Source: Terrabacter aerolatus
GTDB lineage: Bacteria > Actinomycetota > Actinomycetes > Actinomycetales > Dermatophilaceae
NCBI RefSeq assembly: GCF_007991735.1
Contig: NZ_BJYX01000019.1
Location: forward strand, 20,490-84,489
Length of the DNA stretch: 64,000 bases
Direction of reading: 5' to 3'
Part shown: positions 1 to 9,943 of the stretch, one piece after another
Position numbering within the stretch: position 1 is the first letter of the stretch
How the letters are laid out: each line of letters opens with the position of its first letter
The notes under the pieces: generated by a model
What the model was told of the DNA's origin: nothing
Database searches by the model: none
What the model saw: only the letters and a program-made list of their open reading frames with translations
Translations under genes and position numbers: made by a program

Positions 1-1
1 C

Positions 2-433
2 GTGACGCTCCAGCGCCCGGCGACCGACCGTCCCACCTGGCGCTCCCTCGACGAGGCCCACGGCCCCGTGGCGGCGCCGATGGGCCCGGCGGTCGACGCC
101 GGCCTGCGGGCTCGGACCTGGCTCGCCGAGCACTCGGACGACGACGTCCTCGACGTCGCGTGGTCGTGCGCCCCCGACGTCACCGAGGAACGGCACGGCA
201 GGCCCGGCGCCGAGGACCCCAGCGTCATCCTCGTCCGTCAGGGCGGCGGGCTGGGACGGGTCGTGCGCGCCGGGACGGTGCTCGCGGCATACCTCGGCGT
301 CGCGGAGGGGGAGCTGACCGCGAGGGCGGCGCTCGACGCGATCGCGGCGGTGCTCGGCCTCGACCCGGAGCGGGTGCGCGGCGAGACGGTGCCGCAGCTG
401 CGCGAGCTCGTCGCCGACGGGCTGCTCGTCTGA
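2..433 (+). CDS. C-terminal part of a SAM-dependent methyltransferase-like protein (5' end outside window)
   Basis: The frame is open from the first base, so this is the last ~143 residues of a longer protein. It has no SAM-binding motif. I recognise the style of the C-terminal domain of an actinobacterial class I methyltransferase family (DUF7059/DUF7782 type): a conserved ERHGRPGAEDP segment, a short basic stretch, then a winged-helix-like end closing in ELVADGLLV. That family often lies near topA, as here (topA is about 21 kb away). The assignment is from memory of the family's tail, not from catalytic residues. A methyltransferase role is therefore an inference, and the substrate is unknown. 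Confidence 0.5.
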   Translation: MTLQRPATDRPTWRSLDEAHGPVAAPMGPAVDAGLRARTWLAEHSDDDVLDVAWSCAPDVTEERHGRPGAEDPSVILVRQGGGLGRVVRAGTVLAAYLGVAEGELTARAALDAIAAVLGLDPERVRGETVPQLRELVADGLLV

Positions 434-452
434 ATCTGCCCCAAACCACTTG

Positions 453-470
453 TGAGTGAGTGCTCACTCA
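453..470. promoter_or_regulatory. TetR-type operator palindrome
   Basis: TGAGTGAG-TG-CTCACTCA is a perfect 8-bp inverted repeat with a 2-bp centre, lying 15 bp before the chosen start of the TetR gene. Operators of this shape are typical of TetR-family regulators. The position suggests the regulator represses itself, and probably the ABC exporter genes that follow on the same strand. Confidence 0.7.
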
Positions 471-484
471 TTCATGATGGGCCG

Positions 485-1204
485 GTGACGACTCGAGTCG
501 AGGGTGCCGTGCGACCGACCCAGCGTCGGGCGGCCCCGATGGACCCCGACGACCGGCGCGACGCCCTCATCGAGGTGTTCGTGCGCCTCGCGCACCGCGA
601 GGGCCGCAAGCCGACGACGAGCGAGATCGCCCAGGAGGCCGGTGTCGCGGAGGGCACGATCTTCCGCGTGTTCCCGACGAAGGAGGTGCTCGAGAAGGAG
701 GCCGTGCAGGCGGCGTTCTGCCCGGCCCCCGTCCGGCGGCGCATCAGCGCCATCGACCCCGAGGGCTCCCTGCGCGACCGGCTCGTCGACTTCGCCCGCA
801 TCATGCAGCTGCGCTTCACCGAGGTCTTCGGCCTCATGGGCGCCCTGGGGCTGACCCAGCCGCCGAACCGCGGCCCGCACGACGCCTGCTACGAGGCCGG
901 CCGCCACCTGCGCGGCCACGCCGACGACGAGGAGCACGAGGCGGCGCACCAACCGCTGCTCGAGGCCATCCACGGACTGCTCGTGCACGACGAGGACCAC
1001 CTCCTCGTGCCCGGCACCGACGTCATCCACCGGATCCGGCTGCTCACCTTCTCCGGCAGCCACCCCGGCATCGCCGACGGGCGGGTGCTGACCCCCGAGG
1101 AGATCGTCGACACCGTGCTCTACGGGGTCGTCCGCCGGGACGACTGCAGCCGGACCGACCGACGCGACCGACTTGCGCAGCGCGACCCGGAGCCACGGCC
1201 GTGA
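485..1204 (+). CDS. TetR family transcriptional regulator
   Basis: A helix-turn-helix region lies near residues 20-65 (RRDALIEVFVRLAHREG, then SEIAQEAGVAEGTIFRVFPTKEVL), typical of TetR N-terminal domains. The rest is a helical ligand-binding domain with no recognisable ligand family. The frame is open back to a GTG at 452, but that start lies inside the palindromic operator, so GTG 485 is preferred; ATG 539 is also possible. The gene sits 73 bp upstream of two coupled ABC exporter genes. TetR next to ABC-ABC is a common arrangement in which the regulator senses an exported compound. The inducer cannot be read from sequence. Confidence 0.88.
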   Translation: MTTRVEGAVRPTQRRAAPMDPDDRRDALIEVFVRLAHREGRKPTTSEIAQEAGVAEGTIFRVFPTKEVLEKEAVQAAFCPAPVRRRISAIDPEGSLRDRLVDFARIMQLRFTEVFGLMGALGLTQPPNRGPHDACYEAGRHLRGHADDEEHEAAHQPLLEAIHGLLVHDEDHLLVPGTDVIHRIRLLTFSGSHPGIADGRVLTPEEIVDTVLYGVVRRDDCSRTDRRDRLAQRDPEPRP

Positions 1205-1277
1205 CAAACCTGTTGACCCTCACCCCACGTGAGTCCCTAGCGTTCCCCAGCGACACCATGCTCCGAAAGGCACTCTC

Positions 1278-3007
1278 ATGCTGATCCGGCTGCTCCGCAG
1301 TCACCTGCGCCCCTACTCCGGCCAGATCGTGCTCATCGTGCTGGCCCAGCTCGTCAGCACCATGGCCTCGCTCTACCTGCCGAGCCTCAACGGCGAGATC
1401 ATCGACCAGGGCGTGGCCAAGGGTGACACCGGCTTCATCGTCAGCCACGGCGGTATCATGCTGGCCGTCAGCCTCGTGCAGATCGCGGCCTCCGTCGGGG
1501 CCACCTTCCTCGCGGCCCGCGTCGCGATGGCGATGGGCCGCGACGTGCGCGGCAACATCTTCGGGACCGTCGTCGACTTCTCGGCTCAGGAGGTGACGCG
1601 CTTCGGCGCCCCGACCCTGATCTCGCGCAACACCAACGACGTGACCCAGGTCCAGATGGTCGTCTTCATGGGCTTCGCGCTGCTCGTCACGACGCCGATC
1701 ATGATGGTCGGCGGCATCATCATGGCCCTGCGCGAGGACGTCGGGCTGTCCTGGCTCGTCGCCGTCGCGGTGCCCCTCCTCGGGCTCTTCGTCGGACTCG
1801 TCATCTCGCGGATGGTCCCGTGGTTCGGGCGCATGCAGACCTCCCTCGACGGGGTCAACCGCGTGCTGCGCGAGCAGATCACCGGCATCCGCGTCGTGCG
1901 GGCGTTCGTGCGCGAGCAGCACGAGGAGGCCCGTTTCGCCGAGGCCAACGGGCTGCTGACCAACGCGGGCCTGCAGGTGGGGCGGCTCATGGCGCTCGTC
2001 TTCCCGATCGTCATGTTCATCTTCAACCTCTCGACCGTGGCCGTCATGTGGTTCGGCGGCCACCGCATCGACTCCGGCGACATGCAGATCGGTGAGCTGA
2101 CGGCGTTCCTGTCCTACCTCGTCCAGATCCTCATGGCGGTCATGATGGCCACCTTCATGGCGACGATGATCCCGCGCGCCTCCGTCTCGGCAACGCGCAT
2201 CCAGGAGGTGCTCGACACCGACTCCTCGGTCGTCGAGTCGGTGCAGCCGCTCCGCCTCCCGACCGGGTCCGCGGGCCTCGAGCTGGCCGGCGTCGACTTC
2301 CACTACCCGGGTGCCGAGGCCGCCGTCCTGCGTGACGTCAGCTTCCGCGCCGAGCCGGGGCACACGACGGCCATCATCGGCTCGACCGGTGCCGGCAAGA
2401 CGACTCTCCTCGGGCTCGTCCCCCGCCTCTTCGACGCCTCGGCCGGCAAGGTCCGGGTCGGTGGGGTCGACGTGCGCGACCTCGAGCTCGACGCCCTGTG
2501 GGGGCGCATCGGCCTCGTGCCGCAGAAGCCCTACCTCTTCAGCGGCACCGTCGCGACCAACCTGCGCTACGGCAACCCCGAGGCCACCGACGACGAGCTG
2601 TGGGACGCCCTGCGGATCGCCCAGGGGCAGGACTTCGTCCAGGCCATGGGAGGGCTCGACGCGGCGATCGCCCAGGGAGGCACCAACGTCTCGGGCGGCC
2701 AGCGCCAGCGCCTCGCCATCGCCCGCGCCATCGTCAAGCGACCCGACATCTACCTCTTCGACGACTCGTTCTCGGCGCTCGACCTCTCGACCGACGCCCG
2801 GCTCCGTCGGGCGCTGCGGCCGGCCACGGCCCGCAGCACCGTCGTCATCGTGGCCCAGCGCGTGTCGACCATCGTCGACGCCGACCACATCATCGTGCTC
2901 GAGGACGGCCGCGTCGTCGGCCAGGGCACCCACGACCAGCTCCTCGACTCCTGTGAGACCTATCAGGAGATCGTCGAGTCCCAGCGCAGCGCGGAGGAGG
3001 CGGCCTG

Positions 3008-3008
<1 letters not shown>
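1278..3008 (+). CDS. ABC exporter, half-transporter with degenerate catalytic site
   Basis: This is a type IV ABC exporter of 576 residues with six membrane helices followed by a nucleotide-binding domain. Walker A GSTGAGKTT is near residue 368, signature VSGGQRQR near 471, and Walker B IYLFDD near 491. The residue after the Walker B Asp is Asp instead of the catalytic Glu, and the switch-loop His is Gln (AQRVSTI). Both changes mark the non-hydrolysing partner of heterodimeric exporters of the TM287/288 kind. Its stop overlaps the start of the next gene (TGATG), consistent with a 1:1 complex. Drug or lipid export is likely, but the substrate is unknown. Confidence 0.92.
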
Positions 3009-5131
<2,123 letters not shown>

Positions 5132-5157
5132 GCCCCCGCAGGCCCTGCTCGACGAGC

Positions 5158-5188
5158 GGCCCCGTCGTCCCGCGTGGACGGCGGGGCC
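5158..5188 (+). terminator. Hairpin terminator after the ABC operon
   Basis: A 12-bp stem with one mismatch (GGCCCCGTCGTC / GACGGCGGGGCC) lies 27 bp after the exporter stop codon. There is no clear T-run, which is usual for actinobacterial terminators. Confidence 0.6.
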
Positions 5189-5220
5189 TCTCGTCTCCCG
5201 ACCACCCGGCATACGTCGTC

Positions 5221-5268
5221 GGACGGGCGGACGGGCGGACGGGCGGACGGGCGGACTGGCGGACGGTC
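5221..5268. repeat. 8-bp tandem repeat (GGACGGGC)
   Basis: There are six head-to-tail units: four identical GGACGGGC copies, then two with one change each. The array runs into the soxR stop codon (5267-5269), so it is the 3' flank of both the plus-strand ABC operon and the minus-strand soxR. It looks like replication slippage; no function is visible. Confidence 0.85.
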
Positions 5269-5698
5269 AGGACTCGAGGAGCACGGCCCCCGGGCCGCGG
5301 TCGGCCAGCACGTCGGACGGGTTGTTGAGCGCGCATGTGCGCAGGCTGAGGCAGCCGCAGCCTATGCAGGAGTCGAGCTGGTCACGCAGCCGCTCGATGC
5401 GGCGGATCTGCTCGTCGAGGCGGCCGCGCCACCCGCGCGAGAGACGCGCCCAGTCGCCGGCGGTGGGGGTGCGCCCCTCGGGGAGGGTGGCGAGGGCGGC
5501 GCCGATCTCGTCCAGGGACAAGCCGATTCGCTGGGCGGCGCGGATGAACGAGACCCGACGGATGGTGCTCCGGTCGTAGCGGCGCTGGTTGCCGCTCGTG
5601 CGCACCGAGCCGATGAGACCGAGGTCCTCCCAGTAGCGCAGGGCGGAGCTCGCCGCACCGGTGCGTTCGGCCACCTGCCCGATGGTGAGCGTCGACAT
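5267..5698 (-). CDS. soxR: SoxR-type redox-sensing MerR regulator
   Basis: The protein has 143 residues. The N-terminal MerR winged helix-turn-helix (TIGQVAERTGAASSALRYWEDLGLI) is followed by a dimerisation helix and the SoxR iron-sulphur motif, with Cys at about 111, 114, 116 and 122 (C-x2-C-x-C-x5-C). This motif binds a [2Fe-2S] cluster oxidised by redox-cycling compounds. In actinobacteria SoxR usually controls a few export or detoxification genes, not soxS. Its start directly abuts the stop of the upstream kinase gene, so the two are probably co-transcribed. No SoxR box was identified with confidence. Confidence 0.93.
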   Translation of the reverse strand: MSTLTIGQVAERTGAASSALRYWEDLGLIGSVRTSGNQRRYDRSTIRRVSFIRAAQRIGLSLDEIGAALATLPEGRTPTAGDWARLSRGWRGRLDEQIRRIERLRDQLDSCIGCGCLSLRTCALNNPSDVLADRGPGAVLLES

Positions 5699-6259
5699 CT
5701 AGACGATCCGTGCTTCGGCGAGCCGCGCGACGATCTCCTCGACGGTCTCGTCGGGGGTCTGCTGCGAGCTGTCGAGCCACAGGCCGATGTGCGGTGTCTC
5801 GGTGCGCATCGTCTGGTCGAAGTCGCGGATCGACCAGAGGTCGCCGTAGCCGACCTTGGCGCGCTCGGACTCGCGCTGCATGACGGTGCCGACGTCGGGC
5901 GCCAGCATGACGAGGCTGAGGGGGCGCGTCGTCACCTGCTCGAGGAAGCGGGTGAGGCTCGCCCCGACGAAGAGGTCCTGCACGACGACGGTGAAGCCCG
6001 CCTCGGCGTAGGCGTCGGCGGTGCGCGCCGTGATCCGGTGGCGCAGGGCGAGCTGTCGCTCGGCCTCGGGGTCGCCGTGCGGCGACATGTCGACGCGACC
6101 GCGCACGACGACGCGACGGAACTCGTCGCCCCGCAGGTGCACCGCTCGCGAGAAGCGCTCCGCGAGGAGCTGGGAGACGGTCGACTTGCCCGCAGCCATG
6201 ACGCCCGTGACGACGATGACCTGCGGACTGTCGACGGAGTGGAGGGGCCGGTCGCTCAC
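5699..6259 (-). CDS. P-loop kinase-like AAA family protein
   Basis: This 186-residue protein has a Walker A motif GVMAAGKST near residue 20 and an overall pattern like small nucleotide-dependent kinases (adenylyl-sulphate, zeta-toxin or chloramphenicol phosphotransferase type). An Asp-rich segment LRGDEFRR follows, and an R-x6-R-like lid region lies around ESERAKVGYGDLW. The substrate cannot be read. It lies immediately upstream of soxR with no spacer, so it probably shares the soxR transcript. A phosphotransferase acting on a small molecule or antibiotic is possible but unproven. Confidence 0.65.
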   Translation of the reverse strand: MSDRPLHSVDSPQVIVVTGVMAAGKSTVSQLLAERFSRAVHLRGDEFRRVVVRGRVDMSPHGDPEAERQLALRHRITARTADAYAEAGFTVVVQDLFVGASLTRFLEQVTTRPLSLVMLAPDVGTVMQRESERAKVGYGDLWSIRDFDQTMRTETPHIGLWLDSSQQTPDETVEEIVARLAEARIV

Positions 6260-6364
6260 AGTGCACCACCCTAGGGGGGTTTGCCCCCGACGTCGGTAGA
6301 CCTCAGGTGACGTTCACGTTCCGGCCCGTGCGTATGCCGTCCCCTCGGCAGGCGTCGAGCGTCG

Positions 6365-7276
6365 TCAGGCGTAGGCCTCGACCTCGTCCGGCGTCGCCCG
6401 GCGGACGACGACCCGGGTCCAGGCCCCGACGTAGAGACGGTCGTCGTCGCTCAGCTCGGCCTTGGGGCCGACCGAGATGGCCGTGACGGGCAGCGGCCCG
6501 GCCGCCGGCCCGACGAACGTGCCGTTCGAGCTGCCGAGGTCCTCGACGAACCAGCGGGTGCCGTCGGTGGTCAGCTGCGCGTGCCGGCGGCTCACCCCGG
6601 GGTCGGACGACAGGTCGATCTCGGGTCGGGTGTTCTTGCTCGTGGAGACGCGCCCGAGCAGGACGCTGCGGTGCCGCAGCGGCATGATCGTCGGCAGACC
6701 CGGCGACGGGCAGGGGTCCTCGGCCTCCTGGGTCTGGTACCAGTCCGGGTCGACCCAGACCTCGGCCAGCCACTCGAAGGGCGCCGCGGACGCGCCCGGT
6801 CCGGTCGTGGTCCCGGCCGGGTCCGTCACGCCGGGCGAGCCGGACGAGCCGGGCGAGCCGGTCGAGCCGGAAGGGGGCGCAGGCACGGCCTCGCCGTCGG
6901 GCTCGGTGTCCGCGAGGTCGCCCGGACCGGCTGCCGGGTCCCGCGGCATGGCGCCGGTCGTGAAGTCGTAGCCGCACGCCTCGCAGAAGAGCGCGCCGTC
7001 GGGGTTCTCGGTCGCGCAGTTGGGGCACTCGAGCACCGTTGGGGTGGTGGGTTCCGCCGGGGCAGGTGCAGGCGCAGCGCCGGAGACGGACGACGCGGCC
7101 GGTGGCGGATCGAGGTCGAGCGAGGAGCCCGACGGCGGGGCGCCAGCGCGGGTGGGCGGCTGCGCAGCCCCGGTGGCGGCCGGTGCCGGCTGGGCGTTCG
7201 CGTCGATGGGGGAGCCGCAGGTGTCGCAGTAGTCGTCGGCCTCGGAGGTGTGGCCGTTGGGGCAGACCGCACTCAT
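6365..7276 (-). CDS. FHA-domain protein with two N-terminal zinc ribbons
   Basis: The protein has 303 residues. The first zinc ribbon lies at residues ~5-25 (CPNGHTSEADDYCDTCG) and the second at ~67-92 (CPNC...FCEACG). They are separated by Pro/Ala linkers from a C-terminal FHA domain (GRVSTSKNTRPEIDLS, VSRRHAQL, SSNGTFV), which reads phosphothreonine. It is the last gene of the PknG operon and overlaps the vWA gene by 4 nt. It is the obvious candidate reader of PknG phosphorylation. It differs from GarA/OdhI, which is about half the size, lacks zinc ribbons and has an N-terminal phosphorylated Thr motif that I do not see here. Confidence 0.88.
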   Translation of the reverse strand: MSAVCPNGHTSEADDYCDTCGSPIDANAQPAPAATGAAQPPTRAGAPPSGSSLDLDPPPAASSVSGAAPAPAPAEPTTPTVLECPNCATENPDGALFCEACGYDFTTGAMPRDPAAGPGDLADTEPDGEAVPAPPSGSTGSPGSSGSPGVTDPAGTTTGPGASAAPFEWLAEVWVDPDWYQTQEAEDPCPSPGLPTIMPLRHRSVLLGRVSTSKNTRPEIDLSSDPGVSRRHAQLTTDGTRWFVEDLGSSNGTFVGPAAGPLPVTAISVGPKAELSDDDRLYVGAWTRVVVRRATPDEVEAYA

Positions 7277-8562
7277 CGGCGCACCCGGCTCGTCTTCGTC
7301 GAGGCCGTGTCGAGCGACATCTCGTCCATCTTCGAGGCGCCCTTCTTGAGCCGCACCGTGCCGGTGTCGGCGTCGTCGATCTCGACGACCTTCTTCAGGC
7401 GTGTCGTCATCTCGTCGTTGCCGGTGGAGTCCGCGAGCTGCACGGCGCGGCCGAGCTTGGCCGTCGCGACGTCGTCCTGGCCGGCCGCCTTGGCCGCGAG
7501 GCCCTCCTGGATGACGGTGGCGAGCTCGGCCTGACCGGTGTACGCGGCGACCGCCGGGTCGATGCGGGTGGTCAGCGAGTCGTCGTTGCTCCACTTGGCC
7601 TTGACGAGCGCCTGCGCGACGGGGTCACCGCCGAGCGAGAACTGCACGCGGGCGGCGAGCTGCTCCTGCCCGAGCGTGCGCGCCGGGAGGCGCACGGCCA
7701 CGTGGTAGTCACGGCTCTCGTCGGACCAGGCTCCGGTCGGGTAGGCGCCGGTGAGCGGGTTGACGACGGTCCGGCGTGACGTGAGGTCCTCGAGGGTCGG
7801 GGAGACCTGCTTGACGAAGAGCAGCTCGGCCCCCTGCGGGACCCAGACGCGCAGCTCCGAGTTGGCGATTCCGCGCGACATCGACGCGCGCATCATCGCC
7901 TCGAACTCGGCCGCCATCTCCTCGGGCGCCGGGATGAGGTCGACGGTGCCGAGCAGGGCCGAGGCGATGCCGCGGACCTCGTCGACGCGCCACTGGTCGC
8001 CGACGCCGCGGCAGTCGCACTGGTACGCGCCGACGCAGCTGGCCACCGCAGCCTGCAGCGAGGCCTGGGTCTCGCCCTCGTTGACGCCGTCGGTGAGCAG
8101 GATCGCGTGGCGCTTGGTGACGTACGGGACGGTCTCGAAGATCTGGCGGGCCAGGGTGAGCCAGGTGCCCATGGCCGTGCCACCGTTGGCACGCAGCCCC
8201 TCGATGGCCCGATTGGCCTCTCCGCGGGTGTGCGCCGACATCGGCACGAGGGCGCCCTGGTGGCTGTACGGGTAGACGATCTGGGCGGTGCCGTTGCCCG
8301 AGACGATCGAGAAGAGGGTGCCGTCGACGATCTCCGCGAGCGCGGCCTTGGCGGCGTCTCCCGCGGCCTGCACGCCCCGACGACCCATCGAGCCCGAGGT
8401 GTCGATGAGGATGACCTCGGCAGCCGACCCGGGGTCGGACAGCCCGGCCGAGGCCGTCGCCGCGGACGCGCCCGTCGAGGTCACGCGGACGATGGCGTGG
8501 ACGTCGGTGCCCCCGTCGGGCAGGAACTCGTTCTGGAACACCTCTGCGGTGAAGTCAGCCAT
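7273..8562 (-). CDS. von Willebrand factor A domain protein
   Basis: The protein has 429 residues. The MIDAS motif is intact: DTSGS near residue 53 and LLTDGVNEG further on, so it should bind a divalent metal and a protein ligand. No signal peptide or membrane segment is seen, so it is probably cytoplasmic. After the vWA fold there is a beta-rich domain and a helical C-terminal part. The start ATG 8562 overlaps the upstream PP2C gene by 8 nt, and its own stop overlaps the FHA gene. vWA proteins beside TelA, kinases and PP2C phosphatases recur in bacterial stress-signalling clusters, so a scaffold or chelatase-like role is plausible. Confidence 0.88.
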   Translation of the reverse strand: MADFTAEVFQNEFLPDGGTDVHAIVRVTSTGASAATASAGLSDPGSAAEVILIDTSGSMGRRGVQAAGDAAKAALAEIVDGTLFSIVSGNGTAQIVYPYSHQGALVPMSAHTRGEANRAIEGLRANGGTAMGTWLTLARQIFETVPYVTKRHAILLTDGVNEGETQASLQAAVASCVGAYQCDCRGVGDQWRVDEVRGIASALLGTVDLIPAPEEMAAEFEAMMRASMSRGIANSELRVWVPQGAELLFVKQVSPTLEDLTSRRTVVNPLTGAYPTGAWSDESRDYHVAVRLPARTLGQEQLAARVQFSLGGDPVAQALVKAKWSNDDSLTTRIDPAVAAYTGQAELATVIQEGLAAKAAGQDDVATAKLGRAVQLADSTGNDEMTTRLKKVVEIDDADTGTVRLKKGASKMDEMSLDTASTKTSRVRR

Positions 8563-9943
8563 CCGTCGGGTCCCCTTCCACCGGCGCCGCGGACGCGGTC
8601 GCCTCGGTCGTCGTGCTCGATCCTCGCCCAGCCAGTCTGGCGAGGGCAACCGTGATGTTGTCGCGTCCACCCTGCTCGTTGGCGAAGTCGACGAGCGCCT
8701 GGGCCACCGTGGTGGGCGTGACGTCGTCGAGCCGGGCCGACGCGTCGTGCAGCAGGCTGCGCAGGTCCTCGGCCTCCGAGCAGTAGTTCCACAGCCCGTC
8801 GGAGCAGACCATGAGCCAGCCCGGGGTCGCCCTCATCGTCGTCAGGTGCGGGGTGAGGTCCTCGGGTGCGTCCCGGCCCAGCCAGCGGGTGATGGAGTGC
8901 GCGTGCGGGCCCGTCTCGGCCTCGAGACGAGGTATGCCGGCAGCCATCTGCTCCTGCGCGAACGAGTCGTCGCGGCCGAGCTGGGTCGCAGGCTCGTCCG
9001 CGGCGTCGGGCAGCCAGTAGACGCGGCTGTCGCCGACGTTGCCGGCGACGATGACGTCGTCCTCGACGACCGCTGCGGCCAGGGTGCACGACGGGGGGTT
9101 GGGCACGTCCTCGACCGCGGCCGCCACGGCCTCGTTGGCCCGGGTCACGGCGCCCGTGAGCGCCCGACCCGCGCCGGCCGCCCACGCGTCCGGGGTGCCG
9201 GCGCCCTTGGGGAACGGCTGGTCGAGCGCGGCCCGCGCGGCCTGGGCGGCGGCGAGGGAGGCGATGTGCGAGTCGGTCGCCATCGAGACGCCGTCACACA
9301 CGACGAGGACGGCCCGCGAACCCGGTCCGTCGCTCGCGCTGAGCGACATCGCGTCCTCGTTGCGCGCGTGGCGCCGGCCGATGTCGCAGACCCCGCCGAC
9401 CCACGTCGTCGGGGACTCGACGAGGTGGTCGCGGGGGTTGGGTGGCGGTGTGCCGCACTGGTCGCAGTAGCCGTCGACGATGCGGCCCTGGCCGCAGGCC
9501 TGGCAGGTCGGCTCGTCGTCGGCCGGCACCACGGCAGCCGAGGGCACCGCGCCGGTCCAGCCGACGTCGAGCGGCGACTCCTCGCCGGCTGGGGCGGTCT
9601 GGGGCGTCGCCGAGGTCAGCACCGCGCCGTCCGGGTCGGTGGGGGCCGTGGCGGCGCCGGTCGGGGTGGCGGCGTGGGGCAGACCCGAGACCACGGCGGA
9701 CGCGCGGGGGGCGACGACGAGGTCCGCGCCGCACTCCTCGCAGAAGCTCGACGCGGCCGGGTTGGCCGTGCCGCACGCGGGGCAGTCGCGCGACGCCGTA
9801 ACCGCTGTCCCAAGACCCGTCGCAGGACCTGTGGCAGGACGCGCCGCAGGGTGCGTCGCAGGGTGGCCGGTCGGGCTCGTCGCAGGGTCGGCCGCGGGCA
9901 CCGGAGCGGCCTGCGGCGCTCCCGTCGTCGGGATGTCGGTCAC
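8555..9943 (-). CDS. PP2C-type Ser/Thr phosphatase with zinc ribbons
   Basis: The protein has 462 residues. Two zinc ribbons (CPACG...FCEECG and CQACGQGRIVDGYCDQCG) lie in a low-complexity N-terminal half and precede a complete PPM/PP2C catalytic domain. Metal-ligand motifs VCDGVS, GDSRV, CSDGLW and GRDNITV are all present. GTG 9943 is chosen because GGAG lies 6 nt upstream and it gives the 4-nt overlap (GTGA) with pknG seen elsewhere in this operon. An ATG at 9955 is the alternative. It follows the kinase directly, so it probably reverses PknG phosphorylation. Confidence 0.93.
   Translation of the reverse strand: MTDIPTTGAPQAAPVPAADPATSPTGHPATHPAARPATGPATGLGTAVTASRDCPACGTANPAASSFCEECGADLVVAPRASAVVSGLPHAATPTGAATAPTDPDGAVLTSATPQTAPAGEESPLDVGWTGAVPSAAVVPADDEPTCQACGQGRIVDGYCDQCGTPPPNPRDHLVESPTTWVGGVCDIGRRHARNEDAMSLSASDGPGSRAVLVVCDGVSMATDSHIASLAAAQAARAALDQPFPKGAGTPDAWAAGAGRALTGAVTRANEAVAAAVEDVPNPPSCTLAAAVVEDDVIVAGNVGDSRVYWLPDAADEPATQLGRDDSFAQEQMAAGIPRLEAETGPHAHSITRWLGRDAPEDLTPHLTTMRATPGWLMVCSDGLWNYCSEAEDLRSLLHDASARLDDVTPTTVAQALVDFANEQGGRDNITVALARLAGRGSSTTTEATASAAPVEGDPTDG

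Noticed and set aside
1044..2933. Long minus-strand frame opposite the TetR and first ABC gene
   Set aside because: Composition is Asp/Gly/His-rich shadow sequence with no domain. The plus-strand ABC gene is clear.
6365..7276. Identity of the FHA protein as GarA/OdhI
   Set aside because: It is about twice the size, carries zinc ribbons and lacks the N-terminal phosphorylated Thr motif. A separate garA gene may exist elsewhere.
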